This document shows positions 1 to 7,635 of a DNA stretch of 55,920 nt, piece after piece. The stretch's first letter is position 1; every line of letters starts with the position of its first letter. The stretch is from assembly GCA_947165435.1 (NCBI GenBank), contig CAMVAI010000008.1:1-55920 (forward strand), in the 5' to 3' direction. The DNA comes from an uncultured Prevotella sp. (GTDB taxonomy: Bacteria > Bacteroidota > Bacteroidia > Bacteroidales > Bacteroidaceae). The translations under genes were made by a program, and so were the position numbers. The notes below the pieces were generated by a model, which was not told the origin of the DNA, searched no databases, and worked only from the letters and a program-made list of their open reading frames with translations.

Positions 1-343
1 GTGTTAATTTTTAGTTAAACTATAAAAAATGTTTGGATTTTAGCATAGAATACGTAGGTGTCTGTTCCTCTGTCCATCCTGAGAGCACAGGCCTTCGCAT
101 TGCCCAACCTACACAGGATAGACAACGCAGTTAGCCCACGCCAGAACGAACTATATATAATAAGGTATATAGAAACGCTCCACGCAGACGCCTCGTTGTC
201 ATCTGCCTGCTGTAGGTTTGGAAGTTGCGAAGTTCGTGCTCTACAACGACAGACGTCCGAAAACGTCTTTCTCATATATAAGACCGCCCACCATCCCTCT
301 GATGGCATCAGACACGCTGAATGCCCTGCGGGCTAACTGAGCG
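1..343 (-). ncRNA. Candidate structured non-coding RNA
   Basis: Read on the minus strand, this stretch follows a perfect promoter (350-380) and has several complementary arms. 330-339 pairs perfectly with 128-137 (10 bp, about 190 nt apart). 193-199 pairs with 243-249. 251-256 pairs with 263-268 around a six-base loop. 114-123 pairs with 72-81 with one G-U. These arms nest like a multi-branched RNA. A 97-residue reading frame overlaps it (15-308) but lacks protein-like features. I cannot assign an RNA family: RNase P RNA core motifs were not seen, and the 3' end may lie outside the window. The alternative is a weakly coding or decayed region. Confidence 0.4.
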
Positions 344-349
344 ATGTTG

Positions 350-380
350 CAAAGGTAGCAAGAAAAATCCGAACCGCCAA
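350..380 (-). promoter_or_regulatory. Bacteroidetes-type promoter for the candidate RNA
   Basis: On the minus strand TTG (380-378), a 20 bp spacer and TACCTTTG (357-350) match the Bacteroidetes -33/-7 promoter form exactly. Expected transcription start is near 343. No long open frame begins soon after it, which supports a non-coding transcript. Confidence 0.6.
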
Positions 381-412
381 GCGATTCGGAGAAAAAGTTT
401 TTTTTCTTACAG
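360..412 (+). terminator. Possible terminator hairpin
   Basis: CCGAA and TTCGG arms around 369-389 are followed by a run of T at about 399-408 on the plus strand. The stem is short and overlaps the -33 region of the minus-strand promoter, so this could be coincidental. Confidence 0.25.
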
Positions 413-432
413 GGCTTTTTCATTTGAGTCTT

Positions 433-721
433 TCATTTGACAGTCTTTTTATGGCCACACGCGAAGCTTTGCAGCCACGAAGATGCTCTTATGGTAACAT
501 TTCTGCATCGTGTCGAGATTTCGCGCCGCCTCCTTGCGCTTGATGGCGTTCTGGTGCAGGCTGGTGAACAGGAGAAGGCTTTCGAATGGTGTGGCGGTAC
601 GAATGGCGTGACGCAGCTCCGCGTAGAAGGTACGCTGAGCAACAATGATGTGGCCGTGCTGAAGGGCATGACGGCTCTGAAGCACTTGAAATAGTGGGTG
701 CAATGACATTCATTTGACAGT
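433..721. repeat. 12 bp direct repeats flanking a 265 bp segment
   Basis: TCATTTGACAGT occurs at 433-444 and again at 710-721, each soon followed by a T-run. The segment between them holds an LRR-like reading frame on the plus strand. The same core (TCATTGACAG) is reused in the tandem array at 1102-1165, so it may be a locally spreading repeat and not a target-site duplication. Confidence 0.4.
491..694 (+). pseudogene. Possible leucine-rich-repeat protein remnant
   Basis: A 67-codon frame ends at 694. Its last 28 residues have the pattern of Bacteroidetes surface leucine-rich repeats (VTQLRVEGTL, then DVAVLKGMTALKHL). There is no signal peptide and no further repeat, so if this assignment is right it is a broken fragment. 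Two minus-strand frames (449-709 and 433-738) overlap it completely and cannot be excluded, but neither resembles a family I know. The region might also be non-coding. Confidence 0.22.
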
Positions 722-731
722 GCGCTTTTTC

Positions 732-780
732 CCTTCACCGCAACGGTAATAACCTGATGATTAGATGGTTGCGGTGAAGG
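732..780. repeat. Inverted repeat (12 bp stem)
   Basis: CCTTCACCGCAA (732-743) is the exact reverse complement of TTGCGGTGAAGG (769-780). Its core, CCCTTCACCG, is also used in the inverted repeat at 1188-1246. T-runs on both sides make a bidirectional terminator possible. Confidence 0.6.
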
Positions 781-844
781 AAACTTTTTTTTGGATTGTA
801 ACCCTACCCCTGTGCCTTTCCTTTTAGGGGAGGGGAGTGCCTAC

Positions 845-907
845 GGCATTTCTTCTACAGACGAAGGCATTTCTTCTGCAGACGACGGCATTCCTCCTGC
901 AGACGAC
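845..907 (+). repeat. Tandem repeat, 3 x 21 bp
   Basis: Three consecutive 21 bp units start at 845, 866 and 887, each beginning GGCATT and ending CAGACGAA or CAGACGAC, with a partial fourth unit at 908. The period is a multiple of three, but no convincing protein runs through the array. Confidence 0.8.
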
Positions 908-943
908 GGCAGCTGTTGAGTCGTGCCGTAATCTATCTCAAGG

Positions 944-1057
944 GTGTTGCCGACGTAGGTCAAGAGTATTGCCGACGTTCGTCAGCAGTATTGCCGACGT
1001 AGGTCAGCAGTATTGCCGACGTTCGTCAGCAGTATTGCCGACCTACGTCGGCAATAC
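944..1057 (+). repeat. Tandem repeat, 22 bp units, ending in a perfect hairpin
   Basis: Units start at 944, 966, 988, 1010 and 1032 and share the core TATTGCCGACGT (the first unit has one change). They alternate between a GTAGG and a GTTCG form. The last unit turns into its own reverse complement: GTATTGCCGAC, a CTAC loop, then GTCGGCAATAC (1032-1057), an 11 bp perfect stem. There are no spacers between units, so this is not a CRISPR array. Confidence 0.8.
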
Positions 1058-1101
1058 ACAGAGCAGCTGCAAATTCGCAGTACAACGCCAATATTGTTAT
1101 T

Positions 1102-1165
1102 CATTGACAGACACAGTCATTGACAGACATAGTCATTGACAGGCACATTCATTGACAGACGCAGT
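1102..1165 (+). repeat. Tandem repeat, 4 x 16 bp
   Basis: Four 16 bp units start at 1102, 1118, 1134 and 1150 with consensus CATTGACAGACACAGT and one to three changes each. No coding function is evident. Confidence 0.8.
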
Positions 1166-1187
1166 GAATGGTGTCTCGCCATTTCTG

Positions 1188-1246
1188 TTTTCCCTTCACC
1201 GTAAGGTGTTGATATTCAGCGGTAAAAGCCTTCGGTGAAGGGAAAA
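1188..1246 (-). terminator. Inverted repeat, probable apeB terminator
   Basis: TTTTCCCTTCACCG (1188-1201) is the reverse complement of CGGTGAAGGGAAAA (1233-1246), a 14 bp stem with U-rich flanks on either strand. It begins 7 bp after the aminopeptidase stop codon, so it is well placed to end that transcript. The loop is long (about 31 nt), unusual for a classic intrinsic terminator. Confidence 0.45.
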
Positions 1247-1252
1247 AGCAAT

Positions 1253-2560
1253 TTAGCTGAAGAACTTTGTAAAAGCCTTGACGGTGTAGATGTGGTCGGC
1301 CACACTGCCCGTCTCACGACAGCTGTGCATGGCGAGGATGGCATTGCCCATATCGACACCCCTCAGCGGTATCGACGATGCCAGGATGTTTCCCAATGTG
1401 CTGCCACCAGCTACATCGCTGTGATTGACGAAACGCTGACTGGGCACACCGGCCTCGCGGCATATCTCGGCAAAGACAGCAGCGGAGGCGGCATCGCTGG
1501 CATACTTCTGAGCGGCATTGAACTTGATGACCGGGCCACCGCCAAGCACGGGATGGTTCGTCGGGTCGTACTTCTCGCTGTAGTTGGGATGCCAGGCGTG
1601 GGCATTGTCGGCAGACACCATGAAGGCCCGCTCGACGGCTTGATAGAAGGCTTCCTCGCTGCCACTTTGTGCCAGCGCAATGCGCTTCAGCATCATCGAC
1701 AGGAACGGACTGCCGGCCCCCTGCTTGGTCTGCGAGCCTGTCTCTTCGTTGTCGAAGATGGCCAGCACCTTGGTGGCATCGGTAGTGTGGGTGGCTGTCA
1801 TCGCCTCCAGTCCTGCGAAGCACATCGAGAGGTCGTCGAGGCGGCCGGAAGAGATCAGCTCGTCATGTACGCCAAACGTGCAGGCTGGTGTGGCATCGGC
1901 CAAGTAGAGGTCGAAGTCGAGAATATCCTCCGGCTTGATACCCAGTTCGCCGCAGATGACATTCATCAGCAGATTTCCCCGTTCCAATTCGTCGGTGACG
2001 ACGCCAAGTATAGGCAGCATGTCCTTCTGCTTGCTGAGTTTCACACCGTCGTTCACTTGCCGGTTGAAATGGATGGCGAGGTTGCTGATTTGCATGAGTG
2101 GGCGCTTGACGTGCAGCAGCAGCGTTTTGGGATGGAGCGCGTCCTCGCCACGCACTATCACACGTCCTGCTATCGTCAGCGGACGGTCGAACCATGTCGA
2201 CATGATCGGGCCTCCATACACCTCTGTGTTCAGTTTCACGATGCCACCCTCGCACAGCATCTCGGCATTGGGCTTGATGCGGAACGTGGGCGAGTCGCAG
2301 TGGGCGCAGATCATGCGGAACCCGGCATCGGCCAGCGGCTGGCGCCCGATGTGGAAGGCATAGACCGACGAGTCGTTCTTCGTCACGTAGAGTTTGTCAC
2401 CTGCCCGCACCTCTCCGATGGGCATCTGAGGGTCGAGGCGACGATAGCCAGCCTGCTCCAGTTCGGTGGCGATATTCCTTGCAGCCAGGAAGTTCACTGG
2501 CGAAGCATCCAGAAAGGCCAATAGTCTCTTCATCATCTTTCCAAAAGTATTCTTGTCCAT
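1253..2560 (-). CDS. apeB: M18 family aminopeptidase
   Basis: This is a cytosolic zinc aminopeptidase of family M18 (aspartyl aminopeptidase/ApeB type), removing N-terminal residues from peptides. The 435-residue length is normal for the family. Visible metal-site and active-site motifs are CAHCDSPTFRIKP near residue 86 (His and Asp ligands), IFDNEETGS in the middle (catalytic and metal acidic residues), DNAHAWHPNY, and HSDVAGGSTLG near the C-terminus with another His ligand. No signal peptide is present. The start at 2560 gives an N-terminus typical of the family; a second Met lies eight codons in. It is a stand-alone gene with its own promoter upstream and an inverted repeat downstream. Substrate preference cannot be read from sequence. 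Confidence 0.95.
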   Translation of the reverse strand: MDKNTFGKMMKRLLAFLDASPVNFLAARNIATELEQAGYRRLDPQMPIGEVRAGDKLYVTKNDSSVYAFHIGRQPLADAGFRMICAHCDSPTFRIKPNAEMLCEGGIVKLNTEVYGGPIMSTWFDRPLTIAGRVIVRGEDALHPKTLLLHVKRPLMQISNLAIHFNRQVNDGVKLSKQKDMLPILGVVTDELERGNLLMNVICGELGIKPEDILDFDLYLADATPACTFGVHDELISSGRLDDLSMCFAGLEAMTATHTTDATKVLAIFDNEETGSQTKQGAGSPFLSMMLKRIALAQSGSEEAFYQAVERAFMVSADNAHAWHPNYSEKYDPTNHPVLGGGPVIKFNAAQKYASDAASAAVFAEICREAGVPSQRFVNHSDVAGGSTLGNILASSIPLRGVDMGNAILAMHSCRETGSVADHIYTVKAFTKFFS

Positions 2561-2579
2561 AATTGTTTTTTACTGTGCG

Positions 2580-2654
2580 CAAAGATAAGCAAAAATTTTC
2601 TTCATATCCGTCCGTTTTACGGGCAAAGTTACGAATAACAATGCATTAAACCAA
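2580..2654 (-). promoter_or_regulatory. Two candidate promoters for apeB
   Basis: The distal promoter has TTG (2654-2652), a 20 bp spacer and TAACTTTG (2631-2624), a perfect match to the Bacteroidetes form. A second -7 box, TATCTTTG, lies at 2587-2580 without a clear -33 element and would give a leader of about 15 nt. Confidence 0.55.
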
Positions 2655-2758
2655 ATAAAAGTCGCGAAATATTTCGCTTTTAGCGTAAAGAATTATTTTA
2701 ACCAATAGACAAAGATGATTTACCATTGTTTCAGGCGAATGTGTAAGAATACGATAAC

Positions 2759-3913
2759 TCATGTTTTTAGGACTGACTCCCACTGCGAGACAATCTGCCG
2801 GAGGTCGAAGCGGCGGGCTAAAGCGAGCGCCTCTGCCGAACGGGCGGGCCAGTCGAGGGTGGTGGCTTCCTGAAGGCGTTGAGCCAGTGATGCGGCATCG
2901 CCGTTGTTGAAGTACAGGCCAAACGCCCCCATCAGTTCCTTGCTCGTAGGCAGGTCGCTGGATATGACGGGCAGACCGTGGGCCATGGCCTCAACGAGTA
3001 CCAGTCCGAAGCCTTCCCACCGGGAACTGAGCACATAGACCTGCGCCTGGGAGTAGTAGCTCTGTATGTCGTTGGTGAACGGATGCAGGTGTATGCGGCT
3101 TTCCAGTTTGTAAGTGGCTATCTTCTCGCGATACAGTTGCTCTTCAGGGCCTTCGCCCACGATGTCGAGCGTCCATTCGCTGTTGTGTTGGGCAAAGAGG
3201 TGGAAGGCGTCGATGAGCAGGTCGAAGCCTTTGTGCAGATGCGAGAAGCGACCGACGGCAAGGAATCTTTTCGACTGTCCGGTTGAGGGCTGTCCGGGCT
3301 TGAGTGTCAGCGGATTGTAGATGACGCGGGTGGGGAAGTGGTATTGCTGTGCATCGTATTGGCAGAGCACCACCGTCTGGTCCAGCTTCGCCAACTGCCA
3401 CTCGTAGTGCTTGCGCAGCTCTTCGCCAATATACAGGGAGTCCTTGCCATAGAGTGCTTCGTAGGAGTTGTGTATCCACCCGATGAGCCTGCTGCGCCCT
3501 AACAGCTTCTTACAGGCGGCCAGTCTTACAGCGAGCGGGGCATGTACACCGATGATGGCGTCGTATTGCCCGTCCTGCAGCTCCTTTGCCAAGGCCAGCC
3601 GTAGCTCAGAGGGAAAGGAACTGTGAGCATAGATGTCGGAAGTCAGTCTTGTCTGGGGAATCACCTTTCGGTACAGCATGCTATAGGCTTTGCACATCAG
3701 TTTTTTCCAATAGCCTACTGGAGGATAGTGGAAGAAACGGTAGCGGATGTCTGCTTCTTCCAAACCGTAGAGTGACGTGTCGAGGCTGTCTTGGCTGTCA
3801 AAGGTCACAATCGTCACATCATGCTGTTTGGCAAGTGCTTTGGCAATGACGGCAGTGACGCGCTGTACACCGCCAATAGAAAAGATGGAATCTATCAGGA
3901 AACAGATCTTCAT
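2759..3913 (-). CDS. Glycosyltransferase, family 4 (GT-B)
   Basis: A 384-residue GT4-type retaining glycosyltransferase that probably adds one sugar to the locus A repeat unit at the cytoplasmic face of the membrane. The N-terminal acceptor domain opens with MKICFLIDSIFSIGG, with the glycine-rich loop of this family. The C-terminal nucleotide-sugar domain has AVGRFSHLHKGFDLLI near residue 215 and the E-x7-E signature in SRWEGFGLVLVEAMAHGLPV near residue 300. It overlaps the upstream GT4 gene by 4 bp (ATGA), so the two are translationally coupled. It is the last gene of this transcript. Donor and acceptor sugars are unknown. Confidence 0.88.
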   Translation of the reverse strand: MKICFLIDSIFSIGGVQRVTAVIAKALAKQHDVTIVTFDSQDSLDTSLYGLEEADIRYRFFHYPPVGYWKKLMCKAYSMLYRKVIPQTRLTSDIYAHSSFPSELRLALAKELQDGQYDAIIGVHAPLAVRLAACKKLLGRSRLIGWIHNSYEALYGKDSLYIGEELRKHYEWQLAKLDQTVVLCQYDAQQYHFPTRVIYNPLTLKPGQPSTGQSKRFLAVGRFSHLHKGFDLLIDAFHLFAQHNSEWTLDIVGEGPEEQLYREKIATYKLESRIHLHPFTNDIQSYYSQAQVYVLSSRWEGFGLVLVEAMAHGLPVISSDLPTSKELMGAFGLYFNNGDAASLAQRLQEATTLDWPARSAEALALARRFDLRQIVSQWESVLKT

Positions 3914-5106
3914 ACGCTTGTCCTTTCTATATGGGTTAATGCCTCAAAGAACTCCTGGGCATAGCGCTCTTTGCCGAACAGCTTGGAACGGTTGAGGGCA
4001 GCCTGACTCATGGCTTGCCTTTTCTCCGGGTGATGGTAGAGGTCGAGGATGGCCTGGGCGAGGTTCTTGACAAAGTAATTGTCTGTGGCGAGGAGTATGG
4101 CGCTCTCTGCTGTTACTTCCTCGGGGATGCCACCGCGACGGGTGCTGATAATAGGCAATCCCATCGCCTGTGCCTCTAAGACCGTAGTCGGGAAGGGATC
4201 ATCCCATACGGAAGGGATGACGGCCGTGTCTGCCATTGACAGATAGTCGGGCATCTTGTTGTAGGGCACAAAACCCGTGAAGATGATTCTGTCGCCTAAT
4301 GGTTCTGCCAGTTCTTTTAGCTTTTTGATAAAACCATTCTCATTGGTGGTGTTGCCGAAGAACGAACTTCCGATCACCAGGAGTTTGATGGCTGGATAGT
4401 TCTTGAGCAGGCGGATGGCCTCAATGAGCTGCATAATACCTTTCTCCTCATTGATGCGACCGCTATAGATGAGCACAAAATCTTGGTCACCTAATCCCAG
4501 CGTATTCCTTGCAGGAGGAGTGGCCGATTGGGAGAAGGCATCGAGGTTGATGCCGTTATAGACCGATGTTGTCTTAGTGTCATCGGTGTTGACGGTTAAG
4601 ACGCACGATTTGATGTAGTCAGAGACAGTGATAATCCCGTCGGCTGCTTCATAAATGGCGCGGCACTGAGGCACGGCCGAGGTCAGCTTTTCGTTGTGCA
4701 GATGATAGACCAGTCGGGCGTTGGTAGCCTCCTTCAGCTTCAGGGCGTAGCCCGGGCGGTTCTCCAATATGATGATGTCGTAGTCCTGCTGCCTGATGTG
4801 GCGAAGGGCCTCGTGCAGGAAATACTCGATAGTGTAATGATAGTATCCTTCATGATGAGCCTTTTTGAAGAAAAATTTCTTCAATTTTCCCCAAAGACTG
4901 TTCACCTTAATATAATGATAGTGGTTGACCTCAGATTTGCCTGCAGGATGCTGTTCAACATCCGGATGCCAAATGCTATAGATGGTGATGTCGTGCAGAC
5001 GGTGCAGGTCATTATACTCTAAGTAGAAATCTACCAGATTCTCCACGGCTCCGCCCTGTACGGCAGGAACCGGTAGTATGCCCGATGTCAGTATGGCTAT
5101 CTTCAT
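3910..5106 (-). CDS. Glycosyltransferase, family 4 (GT-B)
   Basis: A 398-residue GT4-type glycosyltransferase, first gene of a two-gene transcript with the following GT4. The N-terminus has the acceptor-domain glycine loop (PAVQGGAVENLV). IYSGRINEEKGIMQLIEAI near residue 213 and the E-x7-E region (PFPTTVLEAQAMGLPI) near residue 312 mark the donor-binding half. The final residue codons overlap the next start by 4 bp. A perfect promoter lies about 110 nt upstream (5223-5253), and a terminator for the previous gene lies beyond that, so this pair is separately transcribed although it belongs functionally to locus A. Sugar specificity is not predictable. Confidence 0.9.
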   Translation of the reverse strand: MKIAILTSGILPVPAVQGGAVENLVDFYLEYNDLHRLHDITIYSIWHPDVEQHPAGKSEVNHYHYIKVNSLWGKLKKFFFKKAHHEGYYHYTIEYFLHEALRHIRQQDYDIIILENRPGYALKLKEATNARLVYHLHNEKLTSAVPQCRAIYEAADGIITVSDYIKSCVLTVNTDDTKTTSVYNGINLDAFSQSATPPARNTLGLGDQDFVLIYSGRINEEKGIMQLIEAIRLLKNYPAIKLLVIGSSFFGNTTNENGFIKKLKELAEPLGDRIIFTGFVPYNKMPDYLSMADTAVIPSVWDDPFPTTVLEAQAMGLPIISTRRGGIPEEVTAESAILLATDNYFVKNLAQAILDLYHHPEKRQAMSQAALNRSKLFGKERYAQEFFEALTHIERTSV

Positions 5107-5222
5107 GATGCTCGAAACTTTTTAATAAAGTAGACCAGCCATCCACAAAGGTAATTTTTTCCCGATAGGGAACTCCATGTTGTCTGCAAGGTGACATGTC
5201 TTTGGTCTTGATAATTTTGGTG

Positions 5223-5253
5223 CAAAGATAATAAAAGTTATTGAATTAAGCAA
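5223..5253 (-). promoter_or_regulatory. Promoter of the GT4 pair
   Basis: TTG (5253-5251), a 20 bp spacer and TATCTTTG (5230-5223) match the Bacteroidetes promoter form exactly. The predicted leader to the start at 5106 is about 110 nt. Confidence 0.65.
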
Positions 5254-5291
5254 AATAATACAGAAAAAGGTTGTTGTGTTAACTGGAAATG

Positions 5292-5322
5292 TTTTAAAAT
5301 CGCTTATCCAAATAAGCGATTA
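5292..5322 (-). terminator. Intrinsic terminator with embedded stop codon
   Basis: AATCGCTTAT (5298-5307), a CCAA loop and ATAAGCGATT (5312-5321) form a perfect 10 bp stem followed on the minus strand by a T-rich run. The TAA stop of the fucosyltransferase-like gene (5320-5322) is part of the stem, so translation ends inside the hairpin. Confidence 0.7.
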
Positions 5323-6171
5323 TTCGACGGGTGCCCAGAAGTCCTCGGTGCTCTTGCCGTTGGCGAAGTGGTAGAAGTCTGTGACCACGGAGAAACTGTC
5401 GTCAGTGAACTGCTGATCCTTGCTCTCGATGAAGCAGAGCGGCACCTCACCGATGAACGAAGCCCAGCGGCTGTAGGTGCTCCACGGACCGAGGATGCGG
5501 TTGCAAAGCGACAGCGTGTATAAGTCGAGGATATCGCCAGAAGGTTCTTTTCCGAAACGGTAACAGCGGCAGCCCTTGAAGATGCTGACGTCAAACGACT
5601 CGTTGCTGCTGATGAAGAAGGCTACACGGCGGTCGTTGTAAAGAGCTTGGATGCGGAGCATGAAATGGCGGAACTCCTCCAAGGTGTAATAATAGCGTCC
5701 ATTGAAGAACGTCTTATAATCGCCGTGGCGGATGTGTACCCCCACAATCATGTCGGCTTCTTTCCTGATGTCCGCTATCATATTGCTTGCCCTCTCCATG
5801 ATTTCCTCCCGGGGTCGGAAAATGTGCTGCAGTTCACGCTTGGTCTGTGCTAGATAGCGTGTGTCACTCATGGTGTACCAGCCTTTCTTGAATCCCAAGA
5901 AATGGAAGACCTTATCCCATGCCTTGTTGTGTGTCACCTTCCAGGTCAGTCCCTTGTAATTGTTCCAGCCGTTGCCACGCTCCAGATACCACTTGTGCCA
6001 CAGAGGGAAGTATATGAACGGACTATGCAGCAGGCTGGGGAAATCTTCAATAGTCCAGTCGAAGAAAATGATAACCATTCTCCGTCGCTCAGCAATACAT
6101 TGGGCAACGGAAGTGACGTAGGTCCAAAGGCGGTTGCACGTCTGTCCGGGGGCATCACAGATTACTCGCAT
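5320..6171 (-). CDS. Fucosyltransferase-like glycosyltransferase
   Basis: A 283-residue protein that resembles bacterial alpha-1,2/alpha-1,6 fucosyltransferases (GT11-like). The key match is VGVHIRHGDYKTFFNGRYY near residue 143, like the HxRRGDY donor-binding motif of that group. The N-terminus (DAPGQTCNRLWTYV) is a divergent version of the GQLGNQMF-type motif. A late segment, ILGPWSTYSRWASFIG, resembles the family motif that follows the donor site. No signal peptide or membrane segment is seen. It lies downstream of an AAA ATPase gene, separated by a 72 bp repeated sequence holding its -7 box (6186-6193). GDP-fucose as donor is inferred only from the motif. Confidence 0.65.
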   Translation of the reverse strand: MRVICDAPGQTCNRLWTYVTSVAQCIAERRRMVIIFFDWTIEDFPSLLHSPFIYFPLWHKWYLERGNGWNNYKGLTWKVTHNKAWDKVFHFLGFKKGWYTMSDTRYLAQTKRELQHIFRPREEIMERASNMIADIRKEADMIVGVHIRHGDYKTFFNGRYYYTLEEFRHFMLRIQALYNDRRVAFFISSNESFDVSIFKGCRCYRFGKEPSGDILDLYTLSLCNRILGPWSTYSRWASFIGEVPLCFIESKDQQFTDDSFSVVTDFYHFANGKSTEDFWAPVE

Positions 6172-6183
6172 GGTTCCTTTTTC

Positions 6184-6255
6184 TGCAAAAATAATTATTA
6201 TATTTCAATTATCATAGTATGGTAATTGTTTTATAATAAAGTTTAACTAATAGAC
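6184..6255. repeat. 72 bp intergenic repeat, copy R1
   Basis: This segment is nearly identical (two mismatches by eye) to 10410-10481 (R3), and its right part recurs at 7522-7561 (R2). It contains the last codons and stop of the ATPase gene plus the -7 box (TATTTTTG, 6193-6186) of the following gene, so it is a reusable gene junction. Confidence 0.85.
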
Positions 6256-7386
6256 TGTTGCCAACCACTCTGCAAAGAAGAAGTCATAGACCCGATAGCC
6301 ATTGTCTGTCTGGGTGAGGAAGTCATTCTTGGTTAACAGCTTGACAGCAGCCTGAACAGAGCTGGCAGAGCTGAGATTGTATTTCTTGATGAACTTGGCA
6401 GAGGTGATGTTGTGGGCAATACCCTCTTTGGCAATGGCTTGAAGAACAATCTTCTGTCTTGGAGGAAGGTTTGACAGCAGGTCTTTATAGCTTTGCTCTT
6501 GTGTCATAATGACATTCCTTCGGGCTGTTGCAATCTTGTCAGGGGTGCAGGTGCCACCAGGATTGGTAAGCGTAAAAAGCTCGTTCATGATTATCTGGAC
6601 AAACCATGTGTAGCCATCGTATAGCTTCCAGACAGCTTCGATTGTTTCGCTTGAGATCTGTCTGTTCCTTTCTGCGAATAATGACTTGGCAAAATCCGTG
6701 TATGCAGGAAGCGGAATGGGCTCTAATCCCATGCTGATAGCACTCTGGTAGAAGGGCTTGGAGGGTGAGTTGAACATATTGCTCATCATGTGACGCTTGC
6801 TGCCAGCATAGATGAATTGGGTACGGGTGCATTTCTGAATCTTAGTCCGTAAAAGTGCCTCTACGTTTTTCTCTGCATATTCACCTATCTGCTGGAACTC
6901 GTCGAAAGCAACGATGCAAGGTTTATCTGCTTCGTTGATATATGCAAAGATCTCATCGAGCGTAGTCTGCGGCATCTGGATGTCGCCCAGTCCTATGTCG
7001 AACGAGGGGGCACCCGTCATCGCATCCAGCTTGAAACCGACGCGAAAGGAGCTGATAATCTGGAAAAACTTTTCTTTCCATGCGGTCGTCTGTGGCTTCA
7101 GCTGCTCATAAATCTCCTTACCGAGCGTATAAACAAACTCGGCCAGTGAGGTGGTTGCATAGATGTCGACAAAGAATGTGTAATAGCGTTCTTGGATATC
7201 CAGTTGGTTAAAGAAATGCTGTATAAGTCCTGATTTCCCAATGCGTCGAGGAGAAATCATAACGACATCGCGGCCGTTATCTATCTGCTTGCGCAGAAAA
7301 ACCGTCTCTTCTGCTCTGTCGCAAAAGTACTGGTCGGACAGATATCTGCCTACCACAAAGGGGTTGTTGATGACAACATTTTCCAT
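6247..7386 (-). CDS. AAA+ ATPase of the archaeal ATPase_2 type (paralog 1)
   Basis: A 379-residue ATP-binding protein. Walker A is SPRRIGKSG (residues 45-53, the R-R-x-G-K-S variant of this family) and Walker B is CIVAFDEFQQI near residue 158. The N-terminus holds the INNPF/FCDRAEE motif typical of Bacteroidetes copies. The C-terminal third looks like a winged-helix domain (SAKFIKKYNLSSASSVQAAV). No nuclease motif is seen. Its biochemical role is unknown; related genes occur in many copies in this phylum. It is a diverged paralog of 9275-10414 and interrupts the polysaccharide operon. The -7 box TATATTTG (7414-7407) suggests its own promoter. It is probably a passenger, not a polysaccharide gene. 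Confidence 0.85.
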   Translation of the reverse strand: MENVVINNPFVVGRYLSDQYFCDRAEETVFLRKQIDNGRDVVMISPRRIGKSGLIQHFFNQLDIQERYYTFFVDIYATTSLAEFVYTLGKEIYEQLKPQTTAWKEKFFQIISSFRVGFKLDAMTGAPSFDIGLGDIQMPQTTLDEIFAYINEADKPCIVAFDEFQQIGEYAEKNVEALLRTKIQKCTRTQFIYAGSKRHMMSNMFNSPSKPFYQSAISMGLEPIPLPAYTDFAKSLFAERNRQISSETIEAVWKLYDGYTWFVQIIMNELFTLTNPGGTCTPDKIATARRNVIMTQEQSYKDLLSNLPPRQKIVLQAIAKEGIAHNITSAKFIKKYNLSSASSVQAAVKLLTKNDFLTQTDNGYRVYDFFFAEWLATVY

Positions 7387-7484
7387 ACTGCATTTAATTT
7401 TTATTGCAAATATAATAATTATATTTATAATAAAATGTAAAGTGAAGATATATTTGTGTTTATTTAACAGGTGTTGATGCGCAA

Positions 7485-7521
7485 GTAACTATTCAGCGCC
7501 CCTTGGCGCATGAGTAGTTAC
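7485..7521. terminator. Long imperfect hairpin
   Basis: GTAACTATTCAGCGCC and GGCGCATGAGTAGTTAC pair over about 16 bp with one wobble and one bulge around a CCTT loop. It lies between the flippase 3' remnant region and the ATPase start. It may terminate the flippase transcript, although no strong T-run follows directly. Confidence 0.4.
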
Positions 7522-7593
7522 AGTATGGTAATTGCATTATAATAAAGTTTAACTAATAGACAGTTGCCAGTAACCACTCTGCAAAGAAGAAGT
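7522..7593 (-). pseudogene. Remnant of the 3' end of a third ATPase copy (R2)
   Basis: Read on the minus strand, the segment encodes FFFAEWLLATVY and a TAG stop (7553-7555). This is the C-terminus of the 6247-7386 ATPase with one extra Leu. It continues into 32 bp of the same 3' flank. The rest of the gene is missing. It shows that another ATPase module once sat between this point and the flippase gene, or that recombination between modules left a scar. Confidence 0.75.
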
Positions 7594-7635
7594 GAAGTCC
7601 TGTTTCATTGTATTATATTTTATTATTGCGCAAAA

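Noticed and set aside
15..308. 97-residue minus-strand reading frame (and the plus-strand frame at 58-336)
   Set aside because: Low-complexity-free but without domain, signal or helix pattern, and it overlaps the paired arms of the candidate RNA; treated as non-coding.
944..1057. CRISPR-like repeat array
   Set aside because: Units are adjacent, without unique spacers, and the last one is inverted; no cas gene is near.
1235..2524. 429-residue plus-strand frame opposite the aminopeptidase gene
   Set aside because: Shadow of apeB, which carries all M18 motifs; the opposite frame shows no family features.
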